A stretch of 14,460 nucleotides of DNA from Pseudomonadota bacterium. Lineage in GTDB: Bacteria; Desulfobacterota; Syntrophia; Syntrophales; UBA5619. Location: the NCBI GenBank assembly GCA_018819165.1, contig JAHJQP010000194.1, forward strand, positions 1 through 14,460, written 5' to 3'. The translations under genes were made by a program, and so were the position numbers. Positions 1 through 6,038 of this stretch are shown here, piece after piece; position 1 is the stretch's first letter, and each line of letters opens with the position of its first letter. The notes beneath the pieces are model-generated. The model was given only the letters and a program-made list of their open reading frames with translations, did no database searches and was not told where the DNA came from.

Positions 1-573
1 ACCCAGGGTTCCGGCAAGCTCGAACTGACGGACGGCAAGCTCCTCCAGATCGGCTATGCGTTAAAGAACGGCCGTCCTTTTCAGAGCGTCAGTCCTTATC
101 TTCTGAAGATGGGGAAAATCACTCCCCAGGAAAATTCCTATAAGGAGATCAAAAAATACCTCAAAGAGCACCCGGAGGAGCTGTCGGAGATCCTTGTACA
201 CAACGAGAGTTTCATTTTTTTCCGAATCGTCAAGGAGGGTCCCGTCGGCGCAATCGAAGAGATCCTGACGCCGGGACGCTCGATCGCCACCGATCCCGAT
301 GTCTTTCCAAAGGGGGCGCTCGCGTTCATTCGGGCGCGGAAACCGATCCTGGACAAGGAAGGAAACGTCGAGTCCTGGATCCCCTTTTCCCGTTTCGTCG
401 TCAGCCAGGACGTGGGCGGTATGATCAAGGGGGCGGGACGCGTCGATCTCTTCTGCGGGAGTGGTGGCGAGGCGGAGATGCTCGCGGGAAGCCTGAAGGA
501 GAAAGGGGAACTCTATTTCCTCGTGAAGAAGAGGCCGGACGGCCGGCAGCCTGCCACCGCCGTCAGACCTTGA
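1..573 (+). CDS. mltA: MltA-family membrane-bound lytic murein transglycosylase, C-terminal part (5' truncated by window edge)
   Basis: The reading frame is open from base 1 to the TGA at 571-573, so the start lies outside the window and only about 190 C-terminal residues are visible. The first residues (TQGSGKLELTDGK, then IGYALKNGRPFQS) match the MltA beta-barrel region, which typically reads QGSGR..L.DG.....GYA..NG..Y.S. The C-terminal 3D domain is complete: FIRARKPILD, then SQDVGGMIKGAGRVDLFCG, with the conserved Asp codons at 409-411 (QDVGG) and 445-447 (RVDLF). In E. coli MltA the equivalent of the second is the catalytic acid. The family cleaves the MurNAc-GlcNAc bond of peptidoglycan, releasing 1,6-anhydro products, usually as an outer-membrane lipoprotein. 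A lipobox cannot be checked because the N-terminus is missing. The gene faces the minus-strand radical SAM gene; the hairpin after it has its T tract on the other strand. Family confidence is high. Confidence 0.9.
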   Translation, partial: TQGSGKLELTDGKLLQIGYALKNGRPFQSVSPYLLKMGKITPQENSYKEIKKYLKEHPEELSEILVHNESFIFFRIVKEGPVGAIEEILTPGRSIATDPDVFPKGALAFIRARKPILDKEGNVESWIPFSRFVVSQDVGGMIKGAGRVDLFCGSGGEAEMLAGSLKEKGELYFLVKKRPDGRQPATAVRP

Positions 574-582
574 GAACTTCGT

Positions 583-609
583 AAAAAAGTCCCCCTGCTT
601 TCGCAGGGG
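583..609 (-). terminator. Intrinsic terminator of the UbiA/radical SAM unit
   Basis: Read on the minus strand, a 7-bp perfect stem (arms 603-609 and 592-598, loop 599-602) is followed within three bases by six T residues (588-583). It lies about 50 bp past the radical SAM stop codon, in the right orientation for Rho-independent termination of that unit. On the plus strand the hairpin is followed by G+C-rich sequence, so it should not terminate mltA efficiently. A competing stem (603-607 with 616-620) shares one arm. Confidence 0.75.
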
Positions 610-661
610 CAGGCTCCTGCGGCGCTCGATCTTCATCCCTCCCCGGTTTGCTTCGAGAGTA

Positions 662-1894
662 TCAGATTTCGCCTTTCCGGCTTTCCCGGATGAAGCAGCG
701 GGGGTCCTCCGCCAGGTAGTCGCCGCTGTAGGCGAAGGCCCTTCCCCGGCAGCCGCCGCAGATCGTCCGGTATTCGCACTCCCCGCAGATTCCCTTCAGG
801 GTCTTCTCCCGGTTGCGGAGGTTCCGGAAGACGGGTGATTCCTCATAGATCTCCCGGAAGGAATTCTCCCGGACGTTTCCCGCCTTCACCTCGACAAAGG
901 GGCAGGGCCAGACATCGCCGTTGGCCTTGATGTAGACGAAACCCCGCCCCGCGGCGCAGCCATGGAACACCTGTTTCGCCAGCCCGTGCATTATCTTTCC
1001 CGGACGCCCGTCCTTTTCCAGGAGATAGGGCCAGTACTGCGGACCGGCGACGGGCTCGATGATTGTCTTTGTCCGTTTCTGTTTTGCAGCGATGAGATGG
1101 CTCAAATCCCGGTTGGCCGTTTTCTTCAGTGTCGCATTTTTGATCTTTTCCCCGCGCCCGACGGCGACGAGCTGGTACATGAGCATGATGGCCGCTCCCT
1201 GCCGGTCGACAAAATCGATCAGGGCGTCGAGGGCGGGCATGTTGTATTCCATGGCCGTCGTGTTGATCTGGAGGAGCAGCCCGGCCTTTTTTGTGGCCTC
1301 GATGCCCCGCATCGCGAGATCGAAGGCGCGCGGGGAGTTTCGGACCCAGTTGTGGATCTCCGGATCGGCGGCGTCGAGGCTGATCGCATTGCAGACCACC
1401 CCGTGTTCCTTGAGCTTGAGGGCCATGCCGTCATCGATCAGGATGCCGTTGGTGGCGATGATATTGGCGAAACCGATCTCCTGCGAGTGCCGGAGGAGCG
1501 CGAAGATATCCGGCCTCACCAGCGGTTCGCCGCCGGTATAGACCAGGGTGCGGAAGGCGTCTATCTCGGCGATCTGCTCGATCAGCCGCTTGCCCTCTTC
1601 GGTGGAGAGTTCATGCGGATCCGGTTTACCGCTGGCCGCATGGCAGTGGATGCAGCCGAGATTGCAGCCGGCGGTGACCTCCCAGACGGGGTGACCCGGA
1701 TATCCGATGCACCCCATCCCGCGGGCGCCGTTGGCGACGGGAATCGATGGAAGGGCATCACGGAGAAGCCAGCGGGGAAACTCGCGCCAGCCGTTGAGCC
1801 AGGCCATCAAAAGGACGCTTCCGAGCTGTCTCAGCAGGAGGGAGGGCGGCCGGAAGAAGGGCTTTATCCGGCGTTTTAGATGATCTTGAACCAT
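662..1894 (-). CDS. Radical SAM / SPASM domain protein
   Basis: A 410-residue protein with a complete radical SAM core and a C-terminal SPASM domain. The CX3CX2C cluster motif (CNLGCIHC) supplies C77, C81 and C84, and the SAM-binding GGEP lies at 121-124. The SPASM region has C313-x12-G-x4-C331, then C370-GE-C373-x5-C379-GG-C382 and a last C400: seven cysteines, enough for auxiliary Fe-S clusters. The CGGCRGRAFA...GDYLAEDP.C ending is shared with AhbC/AhbD/NirJ-type haem-modification enzymes and many unassigned SPASM proteins, so the ending alone does not define the substrate. Residues 1-55 are an unusual hydrophobic, basic extension (LLLRQLGSVLLMAWLNGW...) that could be a membrane-associated helix. 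It starts 26 bp after the UbiA-family gene and is almost certainly co-transcribed with it. No haem genes and no short peptide substrate are visible nearby. Family is certain; reaction unknown. Confidence 0.9.
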   Translation of the reverse strand: MVQDHLKRRIKPFFRPPSLLLRQLGSVLLMAWLNGWREFPRWLLRDALPSIPVANGARGMGCIGYPGHPVWEVTAGCNLGCIHCHAASGKPDPHELSTEEGKRLIEQIAEIDAFRTLVYTGGEPLVRPDIFALLRHSQEIGFANIIATNGILIDDGMALKLKEHGVVCNAISLDAADPEIHNWVRNSPRAFDLAMRGIEATKKAGLLLQINTTAMEYNMPALDALIDFVDRQGAAIMLMYQLVAVGRGEKIKNATLKKTANRDLSHLIAAKQKRTKTIIEPVAGPQYWPYLLEKDGRPGKIMHGLAKQVFHGCAAGRGFVYIKANGDVWPCPFVEVKAGNVRENSFREIYEESPVFRNLRNREKTLKGICGECEYRTICGGCRGRAFAYSGDYLAEDPRCFIRESRKGEI

Positions 1895-1920
1895 TTCCGT
1901 TTATGCCTTGACAACCCATG

Positions 1921-2850
1921 TCAGAGAAAAGCCAGGATATAGGAGGTCGTTGTCCCGAGATTCACGGCGATGGTGAGCCCGCAGAGAATCTCCAGAACGA
2001 GGGGATTTTCGTATTCTTTTCTGGCCAGCATGAGCGAGATGCCCGCCGACAGGAACATCACGGGGAGGTAGATGTAAAGTGCCTTTCGCGGAATCCCCAC
2101 GCTGAGCGAAGAATACATGCAGAACCAGGAGAGGATGGCGGCAACAACATAGGTGGCCATCCCTTTTGCCTTTCCCAGCCGGACCAGCAGGTTTGTCTTA
2201 CCGAAGGCCAGATCGGCGGAATGATCGTGAAACTCGTTGAGCAGGATGACGTTGAAGATGGACAGGCCAATGGGCAGGGCCATCCAGTGGATGACTGGTG
2301 CGATATACCCGCGCTGGATGTAAAAGGCGGAGGCGACAGGCAGCCAGCCGTAGCAGAAACCGATGAAGAATTCGCCGTATCCCTTATCGACCAGACGGAC
2401 GGGCCGTGTGGAGTAGAAGAAACCCGGCAGGGCGCCGAGACAACCCAACAGAAGCGTCAGCGGGCCGGTTTTCAGGCCGAATTGCAGGATGAGGCCGATG
2501 ATCCCGGCCAGTGCGATGGCGATGATGCTTGTCCAGAGGGGGACGGAACGGGGGAGTATCCTGTCCGGGATCACACCCGATCCCCCTGCAAAACGGCTCC
2601 GAAAAAAACGTTTGGACAGCTCATCCTCCTCGTAGTCGAAATATTCTCCGGCATGGTAGGTGGAGAGCATGACCAGCACGACACCCAAGACGCCGAGAAC
2701 AAAGATGGGGATATTGAAGGCATGATCCAGGCGCCAGGCCAGGAATGTCCCGAGAAGAAACGGGAGAATCCCGACGGTGTGAAAAGGCGGGCGAGACAAT
2801 CCGAACCATCCCGCAATCTTCGCCCTGATGTCCTTTCCCTTTTCTGCCAT
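1921..2850 (-). CDS. UbiA-family prenyltransferase (MenA-like integral membrane protein)
   Basis: A 309-residue polytopic membrane protein with the UbiA fold signature. The first polar loop carries GEYFDYEEDE (68-77), followed by a basic stretch and FAGGSGVIPDRILPR (87-101). The second carries NEFHDHSAD (205-213) followed by FGKTNLLVRLG. These two Asp-rich loops hold Mg-prenyl diphosphate in the family, which transfers prenyl chains to aromatic or quinone precursors at the cytoplasmic membrane. The GGSGVI segment and length favour a MenA-like (naphthoquinone) rather than UbiA/CtaB role, but this is inference. The first motif has Gly-Glu where canonical members have Asn-Asp. The start is supported by GAGG about 8 nt upstream. 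It is the first gene of a two-gene unit with the radical SAM protein. The acceptor molecule cannot be named from sequence alone. Confidence 0.85.
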   Translation of the reverse strand: MAEKGKDIRAKIAGWFGLSRPPFHTVGILPFLLGTFLAWRLDHAFNIPIFVLGVLGVVLVMLSTYHAGEYFDYEEDELSKRFFRSRFAGGSGVIPDRILPRSVPLWTSIIAIALAGIIGLILQFGLKTGPLTLLLGCLGALPGFFYSTRPVRLVDKGYGEFFIGFCYGWLPVASAFYIQRGYIAPVIHWMALPIGLSIFNVILLNEFHDHSADLAFGKTNLLVRLGKAKGMATYVVAAILSWFCMYSSLSVGIPRKALYIYLPVMFLSAGISLMLARKEYENPLVLEILCGLTIAVNLGTTTSYILAFL

Positions 2851-3268
2851 TTGGCTGAACCTCGCACCTTCTGTGTTGCCGTATAATTAAGTAACACAAA
2901 GCCCGGAGATTGTCAAACCGCCGTCCTTTCTGAGCTGCCGTTTCTTGATCTTTCATCCTCGTTAAAAAGATTACAATTTTTTCTTGATTGTTATTTTTCT
3001 TTGTGTTAGTGGTAGCTCCAAGTCAACGTCGTGAACAGGTTGTTTTAAAATCTTTAACGATCCGGAACACGTGAAATCGTATGAATCGTCTCCAGTTACA
3101 GCCGCTTTTATTCGCAATATCCCATATTCCGAAGGATTCCCCGAGAATGACGATGGTCGCGGTGTCTGTCCCGTCGGCCGGGGATGACCCGATAGTGATT
3201 CGACCACCCTGGGGTGGCGACGGTGTTTTGTTCCATTAAAACTATTGATGAAAGGGGGACATGAAGGA
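2851..3268. other. Gene-free divergent region between ubiA-like gene and HU gene
   Basis: About 420 bp separates the divergent UbiA-family and HU genes. I find no convincing gene in it. The middle (about 2960-3060) is visibly AT-rich compared with the surrounding coding DNA. A perfect TTGACA on the minus strand (2911-2916) has no good -10 at 16-18 bp, so a promoter for the UbiA-family gene is only suspected. Near the HU start there is a compact hairpin (3200-3220). A TAAAAT hexamer at about 3045-3050 on the plus strand could be a -10, but its -35 is poor (TCAACG). HU promoters or a long structured leader may lie here. Confidence 0.45.
3200..3220 (+). other. Hairpin in the HU leader
   Basis: CCACC (3204-3208) pairs with GGTGG (3213-3217) around a CTGG loop, extended by TCG (3200-3202) with CGA (3218-3220) past a bulged A. 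It ends about 30 bases before the Shine-Dalgarno of the HU gene, so it could be a leader structure or an operator dyad. No direct evidence separates these. Confidence 0.35.
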
Positions 3269-3550
3269 ATGACGAAGGCAGAATTGATTGCAGTGATGGC
3301 GGAGGGGGCAGGGGTTACGAAGGCAGCAGCGGCTAAGGCGCTGGAAGCCTATACCGCAGCCGTGCCCAAAGAGCTCAAGAAGAGCGGCAAGCTCGGACTG
3401 GTGGGATTTGGAACGTTTTCCGTGGTGAAGAGGAAGGCCAGGGAAGGACGGAATCCGCAGACCGGAAAGACCATCAAGATCGCAGCCAAGAAGGTCGTCA
3501 AATTCAAGGCGGGCAAGGTTCTGGCTGACTCGGTAAACAAGGCAAAATAG
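3269..3550 (+). CDS. HU-family DNA-binding protein
   Basis: A 93-residue nucleoid protein starting MTKAELIAVMAEG, the classic HU N-terminus. The beta-arm signature GFGTFSVVKRKAREGRNPQTG is split across residues 46-66, with the DNA-intercalating Pro at 63 (RNP). HU dimers bend DNA non-specifically and compact the nucleoid. The frame extends seven or eight codons upstream (ATGs at 3245 and 3248), but I chose 3269 because HU proteins begin at MTKAEL and AAAGGGGG (3251-3258) sits about 10 nt before it. The very Ala/Lys-rich composition (AAAAKALEAYTAAV) is typical of HU. The gene is monocistronic, with a strong hairpin terminator right after the stop and a separate promoter for trpS downstream. 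HU versus a subunit-specific IHF name cannot be settled, but it is closer to HU than the second family member at 6909. Confidence 0.92.
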   Translation: MTKAELIAVMAEGAGVTKAAAAKALEAYTAAVPKELKKSGKLGLVGFGTFSVVKRKAREGRNPQTGKTIKIAAKKVVKFKAGKVLADSVNKAK

Positions 3551-3575
3551 CGGCGTGATTGAAAAGACCGAACGA

Positions 3576-3612
3576 AAAGGCCTCCATGGTCGGCTCATGG
3601 GGGCCTTTGTCT
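3576..3612 (+). terminator. Intrinsic terminator of the HU gene
   Basis: A 13-bp stem with one G-U pair (3576-3588 with 3596-3608) encloses a 7-base loop (3589-3595) and is followed by a short T-rich tail. The stem begins about 25 bp past the HU stop. The tail is not a pure T tract, so efficiency is uncertain, but stem quality and position are good. Confidence 0.75.
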
Positions 3613-3674
3613 ATTGGCAGGGGCCGTACTTTTTTCAGCCCGTTGCGATCGGTTCAGCGGCCGCGCCCGTCCCG

Positions 3675-3703
3675 TTGACACCCCCTGCAGTTTCTGTTAT
3701 AGG
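3675..3703 (+). promoter_or_regulatory. Sigma-70-like promoter of trpS-scpA-scpB
   Basis: A perfect TTGACA (3675-3680) is followed after exactly 17 bp by TATAGG (3698-3703), matching 4 of 6 of the -10 consensus. Transcription would begin near 3710, giving a leader of about 45 nt before the trpS start. That is too short for a T-box or a classical attenuator. Confidence 0.65.
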
Positions 3704-3743
3704 GCGTCAGACCGGCACGGAAATGGCGGGAAAGAGCGCCTAC

Positions 3744-3758
3744 AGGAGGTATTATTTG
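3744..3758 (+). promoter_or_regulatory. Shine-Dalgarno and TTG start deciding the trpS N-terminus
   Basis: AGGAGGT (3744-3750) ends six bases before an in-frame TTG (3756-3758), ideal spacing. The encoded protein then begins (f)M-TRKRILSGMRPTGKLHLGN, the standard TrpRS N-terminus. Upstream in-frame ATGs would add up to 67 residues that resemble no TrpRS and overlap the HU terminator and the trpS promoter. Confidence 0.85.
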
Positions 3759-4757
3759 ACCAGAAAACGGATTTTAAGCGGGATGAGACCCACGGGGAAG
3801 CTCCATTTAGGCAATCTCCATGGCGCGCTTTCGAACTGGATCGCCCTTCAGAATCATGGCGATTACGACTGCTTCTACTTTGTCGCCGACTGGCATGCGC
3901 TCACGAGTGACTACGCGACCACGGACGATATCAGGGCGAACACCATCGACATGATGATCGACTGGCTTAGCGCCGGTCTGGATCCGGTAAAAAGCACCCT
4001 CTTCATCCAGTCGAATATACGGGAACATGCGGAACTCTTCCTCCTGCTCTCCATGATTATCCCCTTAGCATGGCTGGAGAGGAATCCGACCTACAAGGAG
4101 ATGAAAGAGGAGCTTGCCGGGAAGGACCTCTCGACGTTTGGTTTTCTCGGCTATCCCGTCCTCCAGGCGGCGGACATCATCATGTACAAGGCCTATGGCG
4201 TCCCGGTAGGCGTCGATCAGCTTCCCCACGTGGAACTGACGAGGGAGATCGCCCGCCGTTTCAATTTTCTCTACGGCGAGATCTTCCCCATCCCCGAGCC
4301 GCTCCTTACGGAAGTGCCGAAACTCCTGGGGATCGACGGAAGAAAAATGAGCAAATCCTACGATAATTCGATATTCATGAGCGACCGGGGAGACGTCCTG
4401 AAAAAAAAGGTCGCGGCGATGTTCACCGATCCCCAGCGCCAGCGCAAGAGAGATCCCGGCCGGCCGGAACTCTGCAACGTCTTCACGTTTCATCAGCTCT
4501 ACTCGACGGGGGAGACCGTTGCGGAGATCCCCCCCGCCTGCCGGAGCGCTGCCATCGGCTGTATCGAGTGCAAGAGACGCCTGGCCGAGGCGATTGCGGA
4601 CGGCATGAGGCCGATCCACGAACGCCGGGAGCATTACCTTCGCCATCCCGAAGAGGTCCGGGCGATCATCGAGGACGGAAATGTCCGAGCTGCCCGGATC
4701 GCGGAGGCAACGCTCTTCGAAGTGCGGGAAGCGATGAAAATATGCCATGAGTTATGA
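3756..4757 (+). CDS. trpS: Tryptophanyl-tRNA synthetase, probable [4Fe-4S]-binding type
   Basis: A 333-residue class I synthetase (family usual about 325-340) that charges tRNA-Trp with tryptophan using ATP. The HIGH-type motif is HLGN at 17-20 within MRPTGKLHLGN, and KMSKS is exact at 197-201 (GRKMSKSYDNSI). The GYPVLQAADI and VPVGVDQ..H.ELTR segments are characteristic of bacterial TrpRS. Four cysteines near the C-terminal domain (C240, C262, C269, C272; spacing x21, x6, x2) match the arrangement described for the Fe-S cluster TrpRS of Thermotoga maritima (C-x22-C-x6-C-x2-C). The start is TTG at 3756, set by a perfectly spaced AGGAGG. The last codons overlap the scpA start by 11 bp, so the two are translationally coupled. 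It is the first gene of the operon behind the promoter at 3675. Confidence 0.96.
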   Translation: MTRKRILSGMRPTGKLHLGNLHGALSNWIALQNHGDYDCFYFVADWHALTSDYATTDDIRANTIDMMIDWLSAGLDPVKSTLFIQSNIREHAELFLLLSMIIPLAWLERNPTYKEMKEELAGKDLSTFGFLGYPVLQAADIIMYKAYGVPVGVDQLPHVELTREIARRFNFLYGEIFPIPEPLLTEVPKLLGIDGRKMSKSYDNSIFMSDRGDVLKKKVAAMFTDPQRQRKRDPGRPELCNVFTFHQLYSTGETVAEIPPACRSAAIGCIECKRRLAEAIADGMRPIHERREHYLRHPEEVRAIIEDGNVRAARIAEATLFEVREAMKICHEL

Positions 4758-5472
4758 GATCAAGTTAGACATCTTTGAAGGTCCTCTCGATCTTCTGCTC
4801 TATCTCATCAGGAAGAACGAGATCAACATCTACAATATTCCCATTGCCCTGATCACCGAGCAATATCTGGCATACCTCGAGATGATGCGCTCTCTCAATC
4901 TGGATCTCGCCGGGGAATATCTGGTGCTGGCCTCGACGCTCATCCACATCAAGTCGAAGCTGCTCCTGCCGCCGGACGAGAGTGAGGGCGAAGAGGAGGA
5001 AGGGGAGGACCCCCGTGCGGAACTGGTTCAGCAGCTCCTGGAATATCAGATATTCAAGGAAGCGGCTCTCCGCCTGGAGAACCGTCCCCTCCTCGAGCGG
5101 GATGTGTTCACGCGGGGCGCGCCCGGGGAGGCGCCGTCCGCAGCGGAAGAAGAGGGAGAGGCGATGATAGAGGTCGGCGTATTTGAACTCGTAGCGGCCT
5201 TCCGCCGGATCATCGCCGGTTTCGACCGGCCGGAGGAGCTGGAGATCGACGCGGAGAAGATGTCACTGATCGACCGGATCAACGAGATCATGGAGATGCT
5301 GTCGGAGAAACAACAGATGACCTTTGTCGAACTGATTGGCGACCGGACCGACCGGCGGCGGATCATCTACACCTTTCTCGCGATCCTGGAGCTCATGAAG
5401 CTCCGGATGATCAGGGCCTACCAGTCGGGACCCTTCGGTGCGATAAGGCTGTTCCTGGCCGTGGAGGAATGA
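4747..5472 (+). CDS. scpA: Segregation and condensation protein A (kleisin of Smc-ScpAB)
   Basis: A 241-residue kleisin, normal length for ScpA. The N-terminal signature MSYEIKLDIFEGPLDLLLYL is almost canonical, followed by INIYNIPIALITEQYLAYLE. The N-terminal helices contact the SMC neck, an acidic low-complexity linker (about 78-90, rich in E and D) binds ScpB in related proteins, and the C-terminal winged helix (about 165-240) binds the SMC head. The complex organises and helps segregate chromosomes. It begins inside the end of trpS (11-bp overlap) and overlaps the scpB frame by ATGA, so expression is coupled to both. No smc gene is in the window; smc is often unlinked, so its absence is not informative. 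Confidence 0.95.
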   Translation: MSYEIKLDIFEGPLDLLLYLIRKNEINIYNIPIALITEQYLAYLEMMRSLNLDLAGEYLVLASTLIHIKSKLLLPPDESEGEEEEGEDPRAELVQQLLEYQIFKEAALRLENRPLLERDVFTRGAPGEAPSAAEEEGEAMIEVGVFELVAAFRRIIAGFDRPEELEIDAEKMSLIDRINEIMEMLSEKQQMTFVELIGDRTDRRRIIYTFLAILELMKLRMIRAYQSGPFGAIRLFLAVEE

Positions 5473-5477
5473 CGGTG

Positions 5478-5999
5478 ATGGAGGAAAAAGTCGCAATCAT
5501 CGAGGCGCTCATCTTCGCATCGGAAACGCCTCTTACGGCCGAGAGGGTTGTGGAGATACTGCCTGGCACGGACAAAAAAGAGATCGTGTTACTTTTCGGG
5601 GAACTGGTGCGGGAGTACGAGCAGCGGGGGGGCGGGGTCTGCCTCCGGGAGATCGCCGGCGGCTTCCAGTTCCGGACCAGAGCGGATCTTGCCCCCTGGA
5701 TCCGGAAATTGATGACCGGCCGGCCGGCGATGCTTTCTCAGGCTGCGCTGGAGACCCTGGCTGTGGTTGCGTACCGCCAGCCTCTCGTGAAGGCCGAGAT
5801 AGACCGGATACGCGGCGTGGATGTGAGCGGCGCCCTGAAGGGTCTGTTGGAGAAGAAACTCGTGCGGATCGTGGGAAGGAAAGACGTTCCCGGCAAACCC
5901 ATCATCTACGGAACCACCAGGAAATTTCTTGAGGTCTTCAACCTGCGGGATCTTTCCGAATTGCCGACGTTAAGGGAATTGAAGGATCTGCAGGAGTGA
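5478..5999 (+). CDS. scpB: Segregation and condensation protein B
   Basis: A 173-residue tandem winged-helix protein, dimeric partner of ScpA in the Smc-ScpAB complex. Diagnostic segments are IIEALIFASETPLT near the N-terminus, then LSQAALETLAVVAYRQPLVKAEI and IDRIRGVDVSGALKGLLEK, and the GRKDVPGKPIIYGTT.KFLE ending. Two starts are possible. The ATG at 5469 overlaps the scpA stop (ATGA), but the GGAGG at 5463-5467 is only one base away from it. The ATG at 5478 lies about 10 bases from that site and gives the usual ScpB beginning MEEKVAIIEAL, so I prefer it, though coupling through 5469 remains possible. The conserved order trpS-scpA-scpB-rluB supports the assignment. Confidence 0.94.
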   Translation: MEEKVAIIEALIFASETPLTAERVVEILPGTDKKEIVLLFGELVREYEQRGGGVCLREIAGGFQFRTRADLAPWIRKLMTGRPAMLSQAALETLAVVAYRQPLVKAEIDRIRGVDVSGALKGLLEKKLVRIVGRKDVPGKPIIYGTTRKFLEVFNLRDLSELPTLRELKDLQE

Positions 6000-6038
6000 C
6001 AGCTTGGGATTTTTTCAGGGAGCAGCAGGAATAGGGCT

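Noticed and set aside
1918..2886. Long plus-strand open frame opposite the UbiA-family gene
   Set aside because: It is the antisense shadow of a membrane protein gene; the charged, Gln- and Asp-rich product resembles no family, and the minus-strand frame has the UbiA motifs.
2911..2916. TTGACA on the minus strand before the UbiA-family gene
   Set aside because: No acceptable -10 lies 16-18 bp downstream (best hexamers match only 2 of 6), so I did not call it as a promoter.
2971..3207. Minus-strand open frame of 78 codons between the UbiA-family gene and HU
   Set aside because: It starts at GTG with no Shine-Dalgarno, has an unremarkable low-complexity Lys-rich end, matches no family I recognise, and lies in AT-rich non-coding DNA.
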